Assembly: GCF_008807015.1 (NCBI RefSeq)
Contig: NZ_CP031700.1
Coordinates: 744,001-808,000 of the forward strand
DNA from: Neisseria zalophi
GTDB taxonomy: Bacteria > Pseudomonadota > Gammaproteobacteria > Burkholderiales > Neisseriaceae
Reading direction: 5' to 3'
DNA length: 64,000 nucleotides
The translations under genes were made by a program, and so were the position numbers. Positions 47,299-56,553 of the stretch are shown here, piece after piece. Numbering within the stretch: position 1 is the first letter of the stretch; every line of letters begins with the position of its first letter. Below the pieces are notes generated by a model. The model was not told where the DNA came from. It searched no databases and saw nothing but the letters and a program-made list of their open reading frames with translations.

Positions 47299-48099
47299 TT
47301 AATCTTCTTGATCTTCTTCAGGGTCGTTCAGTGCGTTAATGCTGTAACCGCCATCAACATAAGTGATTTCACCGGTAATACCGGAAGCGAGATCAGACAA
47401 TAGGAATGCAGCAGTATTACCCACTTCGGTAATGGTAATATTACGCCCGATCGGGTTGTGTGAGGCTACATGACTCAGCAGTTTGCTGAAATCGGCAATA
47501 CCTGATGCGGCCAGCGTTTTAATCGGGCCGGCGGAAATGCCGTTGCAACGGATACCTTCTTTGCCCAGGCAGGAAGCGGTAAAGCGGATGCCGGCTTCAA
47601 GACTGGCTTTGGCCATGCCCATAACATTGTAATGCGGAATGGCACGAACGGCTCCCAGATAAGTCAACGCCAAAATGGCACCGTTGCGTCCTTGCATCAT
47701 GGGGCGGGCGGCTTTAGCCAAAGCCGGCAGGCTGTATGCGGAAACTTCATGGGCAATTCTGAAAGCTTCGCGGTTGATGCTGTCAAGAAAATCACCATCC
47801 AAAGCCTCGCGCGGCGCGAAACCGATAGAGTGTACCAAGCCGTCCAAGCCGTCCCATACTTTACCTAAATCGGTAAAGGTTTTTTCTATTTCGTCATCAT
47901 TTTGTACATCGCAGCGGAATACCAATTCTGAGCCGAGATCTGCCGCCATTTTGCGTACACGCTCTTCTAATTTGTCTACAACATAAGTAAAAGCCAGATC
48001 CGCGCCTTGTTCACGGCAGGCTTTGGCAATTCCGTAAGCGATAGAACGCTCGGAAATCATGCCGGTAATCAGAATTTTTTTACCTTGCAAAAAGCCCAT
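47299..48099 (-). CDS. fabI: Enoyl-ACP reductase FabI
   Basis: Last reduction of fatty-acid elongation, NADH-dependent. The 266-residue product has the divergent SDR dinucleotide motif ([15 protein letters not shown]), the catalytic tyrosine-lysine pair in [12 protein letters not shown] with the upstream Tyr in LTYLGAV, and ends in an acidic tail (DPEEDQED). The residues around the active site look like the triclosan-sensitive type, by family knowledge. It is a single gene. Confidence 0.97.
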   Translation of the reverse strand: MGFLQGKKILITGMISERSIAYGIAKACREQGADLAFTYVVDKLEERVRKMAADLGSELVFRCDVQNDDEIEKTFTDLGKVWDGLDGLVHSIGFAPREALDGDFLDSINREAFRIAHEVSAYSLPALAKAARPMMQGRNGAILALTYLGAVRAIPHYNVMGMAKASLEAGIRFTASCLGKEGIRCNGISAGPIKTLAASGIADFSKLLSHVASHNPIGRNITITEVGNTAAFLLSDLASGITGEITYVDGGYSINALNDPEEDQED

Positions 48100-48197
48100 G
48101 TTTGTTATCCTTTAGTGTTTAGTAGTGGTTCTGCGGGGGATTAAACAGCATATTATATCAAAACTGTGAGACAGGGCATAGAAAATGACGAATCTGT

Positions 48198-48243
48198 TTC
48201 AGACGGCCTGTATGTTTTGTATCCATCATGATGGCCGTCTGAA
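48198..48243. repeat. Two opposed DUS upstream of fabI
   Basis: TTCAGACGGCCT (48198-48209) and TGGCCGTCTGAA (48232-48243, first base variant), facing outward, in the gap between metQ and fabI. Confidence 0.85.
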
Positions 48244-48318
48244 AATAATAACCATGAAAATATGCTGCTGTTTACTTCGCCAAACCGCCAAATCTATATC
48301 TTTGTATGTGATAAGAAA

Positions 48319-48345
48319 AACGTCTTCCCGCTATGGGAAGACGTT
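48319..48345 (-). terminator. Terminator of metNIQ
   Basis: AACGTCTTCCC/GGGAAGACGTT stem with a 5-base loop, 25 bp after the metQ stop. Confidence 0.9.
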
Positions 48346-48370
48346 ATGCAAAACAAAAATATAGTGTTAT

Positions 48371-49306
48371 TTATTGGGCGGCAGAAGCTTCAGCAGGTAT
48401 AGCGGATGCGGTTGCTGCAGCTTCGCTGGCAGCACCTTGGGCGGCGGCCTCACCCCACGCAGCAGGATATTTGTATCCGGCGAAACGTTCTTTGGCATAG
48501 GTTTTAAATTCATCAGAATTATATGCTTCGGCAACGTCTTTCACCCATTGGCTGTCTTTATCGGCAGTTTTTACTGCTGCCCAGTTAACATAAGCGAAGC
48601 TCGGTTCTTGGAACAGGGTTTCGGTTAGCTTCATGCCGCTGCTCATGGCGTAGTTGCCGTTGACAATGGCAAAGTCCACATCCGCACGGCTACGGGGAAG
48701 TTGTGCCGCTTCAAGCTCTACGATTTGAATGTTTTTCTGATTCTCTGCAATATCGTGTTTGGATGCGGTCAGCGGATTAACGCCGTCTTTTAATTTAACC
48801 CAGCCTAAATCATTCATCATTACTAAGGCGCGAGCAAAGTTTGATGGATCATTGGGCGCAGAAACGCTGCTGCCATCTTTAATATCGTCTAAGGATTTCA
48901 ATTTGCCGGGATAGAGGCCTAAAGGCGCGGTCGGTACTTGGAATACTTCGGTAATATCTAATTTATGTTCTTTTTTAAAGTCGTCCAAATAAGGTTTGTG
49001 TTGGAATACATTAATATCCAGCTCACCTTCTGCCAAAGCCAAATTGGGGCGGACATAATCGGTGAATTCAATTAATTTAACCGTGTAGCCTTTTTTTTCT
49101 AAAAGTGGTTTGATTTCTTCTTTAACCATGTCGCCGAAATCACCGACAGTTGTGCCGAAAACGATTTCTTTTTTTTCAGTAGTTGCAGAAGCTGCATTAT
49201 CTGAGGCGGCAGATGAAGCAGTTTCGGTTTGGCTGCCACAAGCGGCTAATAGCAATGCTAATGTGCTAATAGAGAATGTTTTTTTTAAAAATGTAGATGC
49301 TTGCAT
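48371..49306 (-). CDS. metQ: D-methionine-binding lipoprotein MetQ
   Basis: Substrate-binding lipoprotein of the methionine ABC importer, an NlpA-family protein known in meningococcus as GNA1946. The 311-residue product has a signal peptide with lipobox LLAAC, a Ser/Ala-rich linker, and the fold with FTDYVRPNLALAEGELDINVFQHKPYL. The last 30 residues are an unusual Ala/Ser-rich tail. It is the third gene of metN-metI-metQ; a DUS lies in the 76-bp gap to metI. Confidence 0.95.
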   Translation of the reverse strand: MQASTFLKKTFSISTLALLLAACGSQTETASSAASDNAASATTEKKEIVFGTTVGDFGDMVKEEIKPLLEKKGYTVKLIEFTDYVRPNLALAEGELDINVFQHKPYLDDFKKEHKLDITEVFQVPTAPLGLYPGKLKSLDDIKDGSSVSAPNDPSNFARALVMMNDLGWVKLKDGVNPLTASKHDIAENQKNIQIVELEAAQLPRSRADVDFAIVNGNYAMSSGMKLTETLFQEPSFAYVNWAAVKTADKDSQWVKDVAEAYNSDEFKTYAKERFAGYKYPAAWGEAAAQGAASEAAATASAIPAEASAAQ

Positions 49307-49341
49307 AAATAGATCTCCTTGAATGGTGCAAAAATTAGTTA

Positions 49342-49353
49342 AGGCCGTCTGAA
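49342..49353 (+). repeat. DUS between metI and metQ
   Basis: A single AGGCCGTCTGAA within the operon; unpaired, so not a terminator. Confidence 0.9.
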
Positions 49354-49382
49354 ACGCTTACTAATGGTGTTTGAATTTAGTT

Positions 49383-50069
49383 TTAACGTTTATCGAGTTT
49401 GCGAGAAATAAAATTTCCTAGTCCCTGAATAACAATAACCAAAAATACCAAAATAGCTACAATAAAAATAATTACTTCAGTTTGGTAACGGTAATAGCCG
49501 TAGCGTATTGCCAAGTCACCCAAACCGCCGCCGCCAATCATGCCTGCTGCCGCGCTATAAGAAAGCAGCCCGATTGCTAAAACGGTAATACTGGAAACCA
49601 TACCTGAACGGGCTTCATTTAGCAGCACTTTGCGAATAATGGTTAATGGTTTAGCCCCCATACTGCTAGCCGCTTCAATCACGCCACGAGGCACTTCGCG
49701 TAAGTTTTGTTCTACAAGACGGGCGAAGTAGAATACGCCGGAAACACTTAATACCAAAGAAGCAGCAACCGGGCCGATGGTGCTGCCAACAATGGCACGG
49801 GTTGCCGGAATCATGGCAATCATCAAGATAACGAAAGGGAAAGCACGCATCAGGTTAACCAGATTATCCAAAAACAAATTAACTGAGCGGTTATAGTAAA
49901 GCTGTCGGCTGGATGTGATGAATAACCACACACCTAAAAGTGTGCCGAAAAGAGTAGCAAATGTTGTGGAAAGGCCAACCATGATAAATGTTTCCCACAA
50001 TGCTTGTATGATTTCACCACTCATATTGCTAATGGTTTCAATTGCCAGTGTGAAAGTTAAATCGGCCAT
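49383..50069 (-). CDS. metI: Methionine ABC transporter permease MetI
   Basis: Inner-membrane channel of the methionine importer. The 228-residue product has five or six membrane helices and the permease EAA loop (EAASSMGAKPLTIIRKVLL), which docks to the MetN ATPase. Length is typical. The start lies one base after the metN stop, so translation is probably coupled. Confidence 0.96.
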   Translation of the reverse strand: MADLTFTLAIETISNMSGEIIQALWETFIMVGLSTTFATLFGTLLGVWLFITSSRQLYYNRSVNLFLDNLVNLMRAFPFVILMIAMIPATRAIVGSTIGPVAASLVLSVSGVFYFARLVEQNLREVPRGVIEAASSMGAKPLTIIRKVLLNEARSGMVSSITVLAIGLLSYSAAAGMIGGGGLGDLAIRYGYYRYQTEVIIFIVAILVFLVIVIQGLGNFISRKLDKR

Positions 50070-50070
50070 C

Positions 50071-50808
50071 TTAATCCTCCCTCACTAGCTCACGGCCAAT
50101 TTCGGATTGTGCGTGTATCTGGTTGTTTTCAACATTCACCACTTCAACGATTTTGCCTTGATGCAATAGTGCGGTACGGTTACATAAGCGGCGGATAACA
50201 CTCATCTCATGGGTCACGACTACGATGGTTACGTTGAAACGTCGGTTGATGTCTTCCAGGCATTCTAAAACGCTGCGGGTGGTGGCGGGGTCGAGTGCAG
50301 AAGTCGGCTCATCGGCTAAAATAACTTTCGGGTTGGAAGCTAATGCGCGGGCAATGCCGACACGTTGTTTTTGGCCGCCTGAAAGTTGGGCAGGGTAGTG
50401 CCCTGCACGGTTTTCAAGGCCGACGATTTCCAAACATTCGGCAACACGTTGTTTGATTTTTTCAATCGGCCAACCTGCGATTTCCAGTGGGAAAGCAACA
50501 TTATCGGCAACGGTGCGGTTGCTGAGTAAGTTAAATTGTTGGAATACCATGCCGATATTTTGTCGTGCTTGACGCAATGCGGCAGGGCTTAAAGCGGTCA
50601 GCTCTTCACCGCCTACAGTTACTTTACCGCTGTCGGGGCGTTCGAGTAGGTTGATGAGTCGCAATAAGGTGGATTTGCCGGCACCTGAATAACCCATTAA
50701 ACCGAATATTTCACCCTCTTTGATTTCAAGTGTGGTCGGTTCGACGGCGGTAAACCATGTTTTGTCTCGGTGTTGATAACGTTTGGAAACGTTTTCCAAA
50801 ATAATCAT
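50071..50808 (-). CDS. metN: Methionine ABC transporter ATPase MetN
   Basis: 245 residues with Walker A GYSGAGKST, Q-loop FQQFNLL, signature LSGGQKQRVGIARAL, Walker B VILADEPTSALD and switch histidine VVTHE. The ATG at 50808 is chosen: it gives the family N-terminus (IILENVSKRYQ) and has GAGAAG upstream. The open frame that continues to 50928 is the leader, which contains the riboswitch and terminator. The C-terminal ACT-like domain of some MetN proteins is absent. Confidence 0.96.
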   Translation of the reverse strand: MIILENVSKRYQHRDKTWFTAVEPTTLEIKEGEIFGLMGYSGAGKSTLLRLINLLERPDSGKVTVGGEELTALSPAALRQARQNIGMVFQQFNLLSNRTVADNVAFPLEIAGWPIEKIKQRVAECLEIVGLENRAGHYPAQLSGGQKQRVGIARALASNPKVILADEPTSALDPATTRSVLECLEDINRRFNVTIVVVTHEMSVIRRLCNRTALLHQGKIVEVVNVENNQIHAQSEIGRELVRED

Positions 50809-50830
50809 AATCTTCTCAATAAATACAATA

Positions 50831-50857
50831 AGGCCCGTTGTGTAATACAGCGGGCCT
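50831..50857 (-). terminator. Attenuator before metN
   Basis: On the minus strand AGGCCCGCTG and CAACGGGCCT form a stem followed by a T-rich stretch, 35 bp downstream of the aptamer and 23 bp before the metN ATG. Confidence 0.8.
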
Positions 50858-50889
50858 AAAGTCAAAAACGGAAGGTTGCAAACCACAAC

Positions 50890-50940
50890 CATACGCTTTA
50901 GCTGTTTAACGCCCGCAAGCTGTATCAAATCGGCGTAGTT
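50890..50940 (-). ncRNA. SAM-II-type riboswitch of metNIQ
   Basis: On the minus strand the leader reads ACGCC (P1, 50932-50936), then GATTTGATACAGCTTGC, then GGCGT (P1 partner, 50909-50913), then TTAAACAGCTAAAGC. The conserved GATTTG, CTTGC, TTAAA and GCTAAA blocks and their order match the SAM-II aptamer as I remember it. GCTT in the loop can pair with AAGC in the tail to make the expected pseudoknot. The terminator at 50831-50857 would be the switch platform: high SAM, importer off. Confidence 0.75.
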
Positions 50941-51060
50941 AATTTTAGGGAATATTACTGTAAATTAAACAAATCGGCAAGGTAAGTTTGGCTATTATAG
51001 AGTAGAATTTATTTAACCTCTTCATAGAGGATAATTGGTTATGTTATGGAGGCTAATATT

Positions 51061-51588
51061 ATGAATGCTAAAAAAATATTATTTTATGCGGTAATGTTCG
51101 GATTGTTGGCTGCGTGTAGTCGTCCATATCAAGAAATTCGTGATTTACAAAATAAGCTTTCAGTTGCTGAAACCGCTGCCGAACTTTCTGCACAGAACAC
51201 CCGAAATTTAGAAAATACGTATTCCGATATATATTTTGAATTAAATAGCCTGACTGTTGAAAATTTTAAAGAAATGGTGGCAAAAGGTCATACGGTTTAT
51301 GCTTATATAGGCCGACCGAGTTGTGGTGACTGTAATGCTTTTGAACCTATGTTAAAGCGCTATATTCGCCAGCGCAAACTCTCTAATAAAATTTATTTTA
51401 TTAACGTTCATCGCCTCTACCAAAATAAAACCGAATGGGAAGCATTTAAAATGCAATATGGGTTAAAGGGCACGCCGGTATTGGCGAAATATAGTGGTGG
51501 CAGATTGATTAATAAATTGGATTTTGAAGAAAATGGTGGTATCCGTGCGGATGATTTGGAGCAATGGTTGGATAAAAACAATATGTAA
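51061..51588 (+). CDS. Thioredoxin-like lipoprotein
   Basis: 175 residues. The signal peptide with lipobox GLLAAC anchors it to a membrane. A helical stretch (about 25-65, coiled-coil-like) precedes a thioredoxin fold with the redox motif SCGDC in YIGRPSCGDCNAFEPML and the cis-proline strand GTPVLAKYSGG. It resembles the bacteriocin-transport-accessory branch of thioredoxins, but no bacteriocin genes are near. The start at 51061 has GGAGG upstream; the ATG at 51046 overlaps that site. A periplasmic oxidoreductase role is inferred. Confidence 0.78.
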   Translation: MNAKKILFYAVMFGLLAACSRPYQEIRDLQNKLSVAETAAELSAQNTRNLENTYSDIYFELNSLTVENFKEMVAKGHTVYAYIGRPSCGDCNAFEPMLKRYIRQRKLSNKIYFINVHRLYQNKTEWEAFKMQYGLKGTPVLAKYSGGRLINKLDFEENGGIRADDLEQWLDKNNM

Positions 51589-51712
51589 GTTATTTTTTAT
51601 AGCGAAATAGGCGGGAGGATAGTGTCTGGCGTCATGTACCATCAGAACTAAAGACAAATAAAGTTTATTGGTAACTTTTATATGCTGTATTTCTCGGGGT
51701 TTATAAGAATAT

Positions 51713-51748
51713 AAAAAAACAAGCTCCGATGGGTAGCTTGTTTTTTTA
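51713..51748. terminator. Bidirectional terminator
   Basis: AAAAAAACAAGCT/AGCTTGTTTTTTT stem between the thioredoxin-like gene and rpmJ. Confidence 0.92.
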
Positions 51749-51779
51749 TATGGATATTGTATCTGTCGATACAAAAATA

Positions 51780-51905
51780 TTAACGTTGACGAGCTTTAAA
51801 GCGTGGGTTGCTTTTGCAAATAACGTAAACTTTACCTTTGCGGCGTACGATTTGGCAATCACGATGGCGTGATTTGGCCGATTTCAAAGAAGAAAGTACT
51901 TGCAT
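51780..51905 (-). CDS. rpmJ: Ribosomal protein bL36, zinc-independent form
   Basis: A 41-residue protein read from the ATG at 51903-51905: it starts [18 protein letters not shown] and ends NPRFKARQR. This is the longer, YkgO-type L36 that lacks the full CCCH zinc ribbon. It is only 2 bp after the type B L31 gene, so the two are co-expressed. By family knowledge this pair replaces the zinc-binding forms when zinc is scarce. Confidence 0.95.
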   Translation of the reverse strand: MQVLSSLKSAKSRHRDCQIVRRKGKVYVICKSNPRFKARQR

Positions 51906-51907
51906 TA

Positions 51908-52183
51908 TTATTTATCCTTTCTGAATGTGTTCATCATTGTTTTGTAGCGTTGGTTGAACTTGCTTGCACGACCTTCGTTGTTGTATTCACGCTGTTTACC
52001 GGTATAAATCGGATGAGAAGCAGAAGATGTATCCAACATGAAAACAGGATATTCGTTGCCATCGGTCCATTCCATGGTTTTGCCGTGTGTGTCGGTGCAC
52101 GAACGGATCAACCAGCCTTCATTGGCACCGCTGTCGAAAAACAATACGGTACGGTAGTTTTCGGGGTGTATATTTGGTTTCAT
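51908..52183 (-). CDS. rpmE2: Ribosomal protein bL31, type B
   Basis: 91 residues beginning [17 protein letters not shown], with the internal insert [25 protein letters not shown] typical of type B. The CxxC zinc motif of the A form is absent, so this is the zinc-independent paralogue. A Zur-like box lies 20 bp upstream of the start. It pairs with rpmJ in one transcript. Confidence 0.95.
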   Translation of the reverse strand: MKPNIHPENYRTVLFFDSGANEGWLIRSCTDTHGKTMEWTDGNEYPVFMLDTSSASHPIYTGKQREYNNEGRASKFNQRYKTMMNTFRKDK

Positions 52184-52202
52184 TTTAAAATCCTTGTTTT
52201 AA

Positions 52203-52217
52203 TTTTATATTGTAACA
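52203..52217 (-). promoter_or_regulatory. Zur-like operator upstream of rpmE2-rpmJ
   Basis: On the minus strand TGTTACAATATAAAA, which differs at two of 15 positions from the palindromic core TGTTATAATATAACA of proteobacterial Zur boxes. Confidence 0.6.
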
Positions 52218-52462
52218 GTTTAATTCATTGAAGAAAAGCCATCAAGTATTCTATAAAAGTGGACTTGGGTGTCAAATATGCTGTTTTTGGCATAAAACCG
52301 ACTATTTTCAGTGCTATAAGGCAGAAAATCCTATAGGTGGATAATCTTATAAAGGGCGCGATTATAAATCGGAATTGTTGCATCTTGGCAAAGTATTTTT
52401 ATTGGGTTTTGTGAAATTTAATTAATTATATTAATTGGGGGCATTTTTAATGGGGGTTAAGA

Positions 52463-52495
52463 AAAAAGCCGTCTGAATTTTTTCAGACGGCTTTT
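52463..52495 (-). terminator. Inverted DUS terminator after pta
   Basis: AAGCCGTCTGAA and TTCAGACGGCTT flank 5 bases; the second base of both arms is changed in step (AG to AA), so the stem is kept. Confidence 0.88.
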
Positions 52496-52523
52496 ACAAT
52501 TGAATTAAATAAGCAGTGATTGA

Positions 52524-54029
52524 TTAACTCATTTGCACGGCTTGGATAGCAGTCAATGCAACAGTGTAAACAATATCGTCAACCAAAGCGCCGCGTGATA
52601 AATCGTTTACCGGTTTGCGTAAACCTTGCAGCATCGGGCCAACGCTCAATACATTCGCATTACGTTGTACGGCTTTATACGTACAGTTACCGGTATTCAG
52701 ATCAGGGAAGATCAATACGGTTGCCTGTCCGGCCACTTTGCTATCCGGTGCTTTGGATTTGGCTACACTCGGTACGGTAGCAGCATCATATTGTAAGGGG
52801 CCGTCTACATCGATATCGGGGCGTTTTTCACGCACTAAAGCGGTGGCTTGGGCTACTTTTTCAACGGCAGGGCCTGCACCTGATGTACCGGTTGAATAAG
52901 AAATCATAGCCACTTTGGGCGCGATACCGAATGCTTTGGCTGAGTCTGCAGATTGAATGGCAATATCGGCCAGTTGCTCGGGTGTAGGCTCGGGGTTAAC
53001 GGCGCAGTCACCATACACCAATACTTGGTTGGGCAGTAACATAAAAAATACGCTCGATACCAAGCTGGCGCCCGGAGCGGTTTTAATCAATTGCAATGCC
53101 GGGCGGATGGTGTTGGCAGTAGTGTGTACGGCGCCGGATACCAAACCGTCTACATCATTTTGTGCCATCATCATGGTGCCGAGAACAACGGTATCCTGCA
53201 ATTGTTCGCGAGCTTGTTCAGGTGTAAGCCCCTTGCTTTTACGCAACTCGCACATTGGTTCGACATATTGTTCAATCAATGTGGCGGGGTCAATGATTTC
53301 GAGCGAATCGGGAAGGGTGATATGGCGCTCGTTGGCAACGGCTTCTACTTCATCGCGTTTGGCTAACAATACGCAGCGGGCAATGCCTTTTTGATGACAG
53401 ATAACGGCAGCCTGTACGGTGCGCGGTTCCGCACCTTCGGGCAATACGATGCGTTTATTGGCTTTGCGTGCGGCATCCATCATATTCACACGGAATTGTG
53501 CCGGCGACATACGGCCGCTTTTTTTTAATAATAAATCAGTGTTAACAATATTGTCTTTTGAACCGATATAGGTCAAACCGGTTTGTTCGGCCAATGAGGC
53601 ACCGGTACCGGCATCGGCGGCGTCGAGTACGAAGCCGGCTAATACGTCGGGAGCAGTCGCGTAGGCTTGTTTGGCAGTATTGAGTTGTGCCGCCAGATAT
53701 TCGGGTGTTCTGCCTTCGGCAGATACGGCAAAGACAACATTGGCATCAAGTGATAAAGCCAACTCGATATTGCGTGAGGAAAGAAAAATATTTTCCGGAT
53801 CGGGTTTAATGCCTTTGATAACAACATTTTGTGTATCTAATTTAGATACTTGGGAAACCAACATATCCAGCCAGTCATCACATCTGCCTTCGCAAAGCAT
53901 TTTTTCTGCTTCGCCGGTTTCATCGAAAGCGCGGGAAGCGGTTGCATCGGGCAATGCCGCTGCTACGGCTTGGGTAACGGCCCAGCTATCGGAACGGGTG
54001 GATACGGGTACAATCAATACAGTAGCCAT
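52524..54029 (-). CDS. pta: Phosphate acetyltransferase
   Basis: Interconverts acetyl-CoA and acetyl phosphate. The 501-residue product has an N-terminal P-loop-like/DRTGG-type regulatory region (about 1-170) and the catalytic PTA_PTB domain, with [37 protein letters not shown] and [14 protein letters not shown]. It is shorter than the ~700-residue enterobacterial form because part of the N-terminal region is missing. No ackA is adjacent in the window. Confidence 0.94.
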   Translation of the reverse strand: MATVLIVPVSTRSDSWAVTQAVAAALPDATASRAFDETGEAEKMLCEGRCDDWLDMLVSQVSKLDTQNVVIKGIKPDPENIFLSSRNIELALSLDANVVFAVSAEGRTPEYLAAQLNTAKQAYATAPDVLAGFVLDAADAGTGASLAEQTGLTYIGSKDNIVNTDLLLKKSGRMSPAQFRVNMMDAARKANKRIVLPEGAEPRTVQAAVICHQKGIARCVLLAKRDEVEAVANERHITLPDSLEIIDPATLIEQYVEPMCELRKSKGLTPEQAREQLQDTVVLGTMMMAQNDVDGLVSGAVHTTANTIRPALQLIKTAPGASLVSSVFFMLLPNQVLVYGDCAVNPEPTPEQLADIAIQSADSAKAFGIAPKVAMISYSTGTSGAGPAVEKVAQATALVREKRPDIDVDGPLQYDAATVPSVAKSKAPDSKVAGQATVLIFPDLNTGNCTYKAVQRNANVLSVGPMLQGLRKPVNDLSRGALVDDIVYTVALTAIQAVQMS

Positions 54030-54157
54030 AAATTATTTTGTCCTTTTCTTTGTTTGTGAATATAGGGAGTATAGATCGTTGATTTTATCACTTAGGTCGT
54101 GCCGGTTATACCGCTAATTACAATATAGTGGTAAAAGTCGGCACGATTTACTGAAAA

Positions 54158-55150
54158 TTAGGAAAGTAGTGACACCAATGCCGCTTTAATAGTGTGCATA
54201 CGGTTTTCGGCTTGGTCAAATACTACGGATGCTTTACTTTCGAACACGTCTTCGGTCACTTCAACGCCGTCCATGCCGAACGTTTGGTAAATCCATTCGC
54301 CAATTTTGGTTTCACGGTTATGGAATGCAGGTAGGCAGTGCATAAATTTAACATTGGGGTTGCCCGCATCGGCCATTAATTTAGCGTTGACTTGATAGGG
54401 GGTGAGCAATTCGATACGCTCTTTCCATACGCTTTCCGGTTCGCCCATAGAAACCCATACATCGGTATGAATATAGTCTACACCTTTAACGGCTTCTTGT
54501 GGGTTATCGGTTAATAATATGCGTGCCCCACTTTGTTCGGCGATTTCATGCGCCTGTTTAATTAGTTGTTCAGACGGCCATAAGTGGCGAGGGGCACCGA
54601 TGCGGACATCCATGCCGAGTAAAGCACCACCCAATAGCAGAGAATTACCCATATTGAAGCGGGCATCGCCCATATAGGCAAACGCGATTTCACGGAGCGG
54701 TTTTTGGCAATGCTCGCGCATGGTCAGCATATCGGCGAGAATTTGAGTGGGGTGGAATTCGTCGGTCAGGCCGTTGAATACGGGTACGCCGGCATATTTG
54801 GCCAGCTCTTCAATCGTGTTTTGGCTGAAACCCCGGTATTCGATGGCATCAAACATGCGGCCCAATACGCGGGCGGTGTCTTTAATGCTTTCTTTGTGTC
54901 CGATTTGGCTGCCGCCGGGTTCGAGATAGGTTACCGATGCGCCTTGGTCGTGGGCGGCAACTTCGAAAGCGCAACGGGTACGGGTGGAGGTTTTTTCAAA
55001 AATCAAGGCAATGTTTTTGCCGGTTAAGGCTTGTTTTTCAGTACCGTTTTTTTTGGCGGCTTTGAGCTCGGCAGATAAATCCAGCAAATGTTCTATTTCG
55101 GCAGATGTGTAGTCCAACAATTTTAAGAAGTGACGATTTTTTAGATTCAT
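54158..55150 (-). CDS. argF: Ornithine carbamoyltransferase
   Basis: Makes citrulline in arginine synthesis. The 330-residue product shows the carbamoyl-phosphate motif [11 protein letters not shown], the Q/H site [10 protein letters not shown] and the ornithine-site HCLPAFHN. Length is typical of the anabolic enzyme. A DUS core at about 54569-54580 is read as WPSE. It is 128 bp downstream of a DUS-containing gap and is not in an operon with other arg genes here. Confidence 0.96.
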   Translation of the reverse strand: MNLKNRHFLKLLDYTSAEIEHLLDLSAELKAAKKNGTEKQALTGKNIALIFEKTSTRTRCAFEVAAHDQGASVTYLEPGGSQIGHKESIKDTARVLGRMFDAIEYRGFSQNTIEELAKYAGVPVFNGLTDEFHPTQILADMLTMREHCQKPLREIAFAYMGDARFNMGNSLLLGGALLGMDVRIGAPRHLWPSEQLIKQAHEIAEQSGARILLTDNPQEAVKGVDYIHTDVWVSMGEPESVWKERIELLTPYQVNAKLMADAGNPNVKFMHCLPAFHNRETKIGEWIYQTFGMDGVEVTEDVFESKASVVFDQAENRMHTIKAALVSLLS

Positions 55151-55181
55151 GGCGGGCTTTCGGTTAATCGGAAACTATATT

Positions 55182-55193
55182 TTCAGACGGCCT
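55182..55193 (-). repeat. DUS upstream of argF
   Basis: A single TTCAGACGGCCT in the 155-bp gap between argF and the methyltransferase gene. Confidence 0.9.
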
Positions 55194-55304
55194 GCGATAG
55201 GGCATGATGGGAATAGTAATTTATTTTTGATATTCGTTCAAATCAAGCGGTTTTGTGAATCGGTGTCGCCGTCATAAAAAGGAAACGACGGCGGCAAATA
55301 TTTT

Positions 55305-55316
55305 TTCAGACGGCCT
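55305..55316 (-). repeat. DUS overlapping a stop codon
   Basis: TTCAGACGGCCT; on the minus strand it supplies the last codons and TGA stop of the methyltransferase gene. Confidence 0.9.
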
Positions 55317-56454
55317 TTAAACGGTAAAGGAAAGTGGTTTCTTGTTGTCGTGCAAAAGCCAGTGGGTCTTCTTTGTCATAGGCTTTGCGGTGTTTGGGTG
55401 TGGTGTGGGATACGTCGATAAGGCTTAATGAGGCCGTCTGAAAACATTGCGCTAAAAAATCGGGTTGTCTTAAATGCAGATGTTCTGCTAGGTCGGACAT
55501 AATCAGCCATGCTTCGCCTTGTTCGTTCAAATGGCTTTTAACGCCATTCAGAAAGCTTTTCAGCATGGCGTTGTCAGGATCATATAGTGCGGATTCGATG
55601 GCCGATGTGGGCTTGGCGGGCAGCCACGGCGGGTTGCAGACAATTAAATCGGCACGTTCTTGCGGAAATAAATCCGTATTTTCTATGCGGACGGCGTCGG
55701 CAAAACCAAGACGGCGGATATTGTTTTCGGCGCAGGCAATAGCGCGTGGGTTGGTGTCTGTGGCGGTAATATGCGGTACGCCTTTGCGGGCAAGTAGGGC
55801 GGCGATAACGCCCGAACCGGTGCCGATATCGAAAGCGGTTTGGCAGTTTGGCGGTAGCGGTGCTTGTGCGATGAGGTCGAGATATTCGCCGCGTAAGGGT
55901 GAGAAGACACCGAAAGGAACATGGATTTCGGTGTTCAAAGCGGGAATATAGACGCCTTTTTTATGCCATTCGTGGGCGCCGATAAAACCCAGCAAAAGGT
56001 TTAGTGGTAATAAAAAAGGTTGGTCGTTGGGTGTGCCGTATACGTCGGTTAAGGCATCGGCAATGATAGGCGCGCGCGGTAAATCCAAACTGAAACCCGT
56101 GCCGATTTCTACCGCCAACATATTCACAATACGGCTGTTTTGTGCCTGCCGCATACGGTGGGTGTGAAAGGCCGTCTGAATATCGGTGATGGGTTTGGTT
56201 GCCGATTTGCGAAGCTGTTTTTTGACGGCTGCCAATACTTGTTTGGCATTGTGAAAGTCGCCCGTCCATACCGTTGCGGTGTGGGCATAGGCGTTTTTCA
56301 GAATGGAACGGGCATTGCTTTCTTGTTGGTAAACCGCTTGTTGCGGTGGTTTTTGCGTGCTTTCGTTACGCCATTCGATGGTTGTTTCGTGATGGGTGGG
56401 AATAAAAATAGGCATGGGTCGCAGTATTGGGAATGAATAGAGGGTGTCGCTCAT
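55306..56454 (-). CDS. SAM-dependent methyltransferase (small-domain type)
   Basis: 382 residues. The N-terminal half (about 1-200) is without a recognised motif. The Rossmann domain has motif I DIGTGSGVIAALLARKG and motif IV NPPW, the signature of HemK/RlmG-like enzymes that modify amide or amino nitrogens. The substrate is unknown; rRNA, tRNA or protein are all possible. DUS are read in frame as FQTA (near 55431) and IQTA (near 56169). The gene ends in a DUS: KAV and the stop codon. Confidence 0.82.
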   Translation of the reverse strand: MSDTLYSFPILRPMPIFIPTHHETTIEWRNESTQKPPQQAVYQQESNARSILKNAYAHTATVWTGDFHNAKQVLAAVKKQLRKSATKPITDIQTAFHTHRMRQAQNSRIVNMLAVEIGTGFSLDLPRAPIIADALTDVYGTPNDQPFLLPLNLLLGFIGAHEWHKKGVYIPALNTEIHVPFGVFSPLRGEYLDLIAQAPLPPNCQTAFDIGTGSGVIAALLARKGVPHITATDTNPRAIACAENNIRRLGFADAVRIENTDLFPQERADLIVCNPPWLPAKPTSAIESALYDPDNAMLKSFLNGVKSHLNEQGEAWLIMSDLAEHLHLRQPDFLAQCFQTASLSLIDVSHTTPKHRKAYDKEDPLAFARQQETTFLYRLKAV

Positions 56455-56504
56455 TTTATCGCAATCGTTTTGCGAATCCCACGAAGCCGGGCATGGTTAT
56501 GTTT

Positions 56505-56516
56505 TTCAGACGGCCT
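56505..56516 (-). repeat. DUS between xerC and the methyltransferase gene
   Basis: A single TTCAGACGGCCT, unpaired. Confidence 0.9.
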
Positions 56517-56553
56517 GTTATGCAGGCAGAACCGATTTATTGCGGAGGTAAAA

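Larger units (their letters stand above)
52184..52523. other. Intergenic region with Zur-like box and DUS terminator
   Basis: 340 bases. It contains the leader of rpmE2 on the right strand, no credible frame in the middle, and the pta terminator at 52463-52495. Confidence 0.6.

Noticed and set aside
50809..50928. N-terminal extension of MetN
   Set aside because: The open frame runs through the attenuator and riboswitch; the family start and a ribosome site are at 50808.
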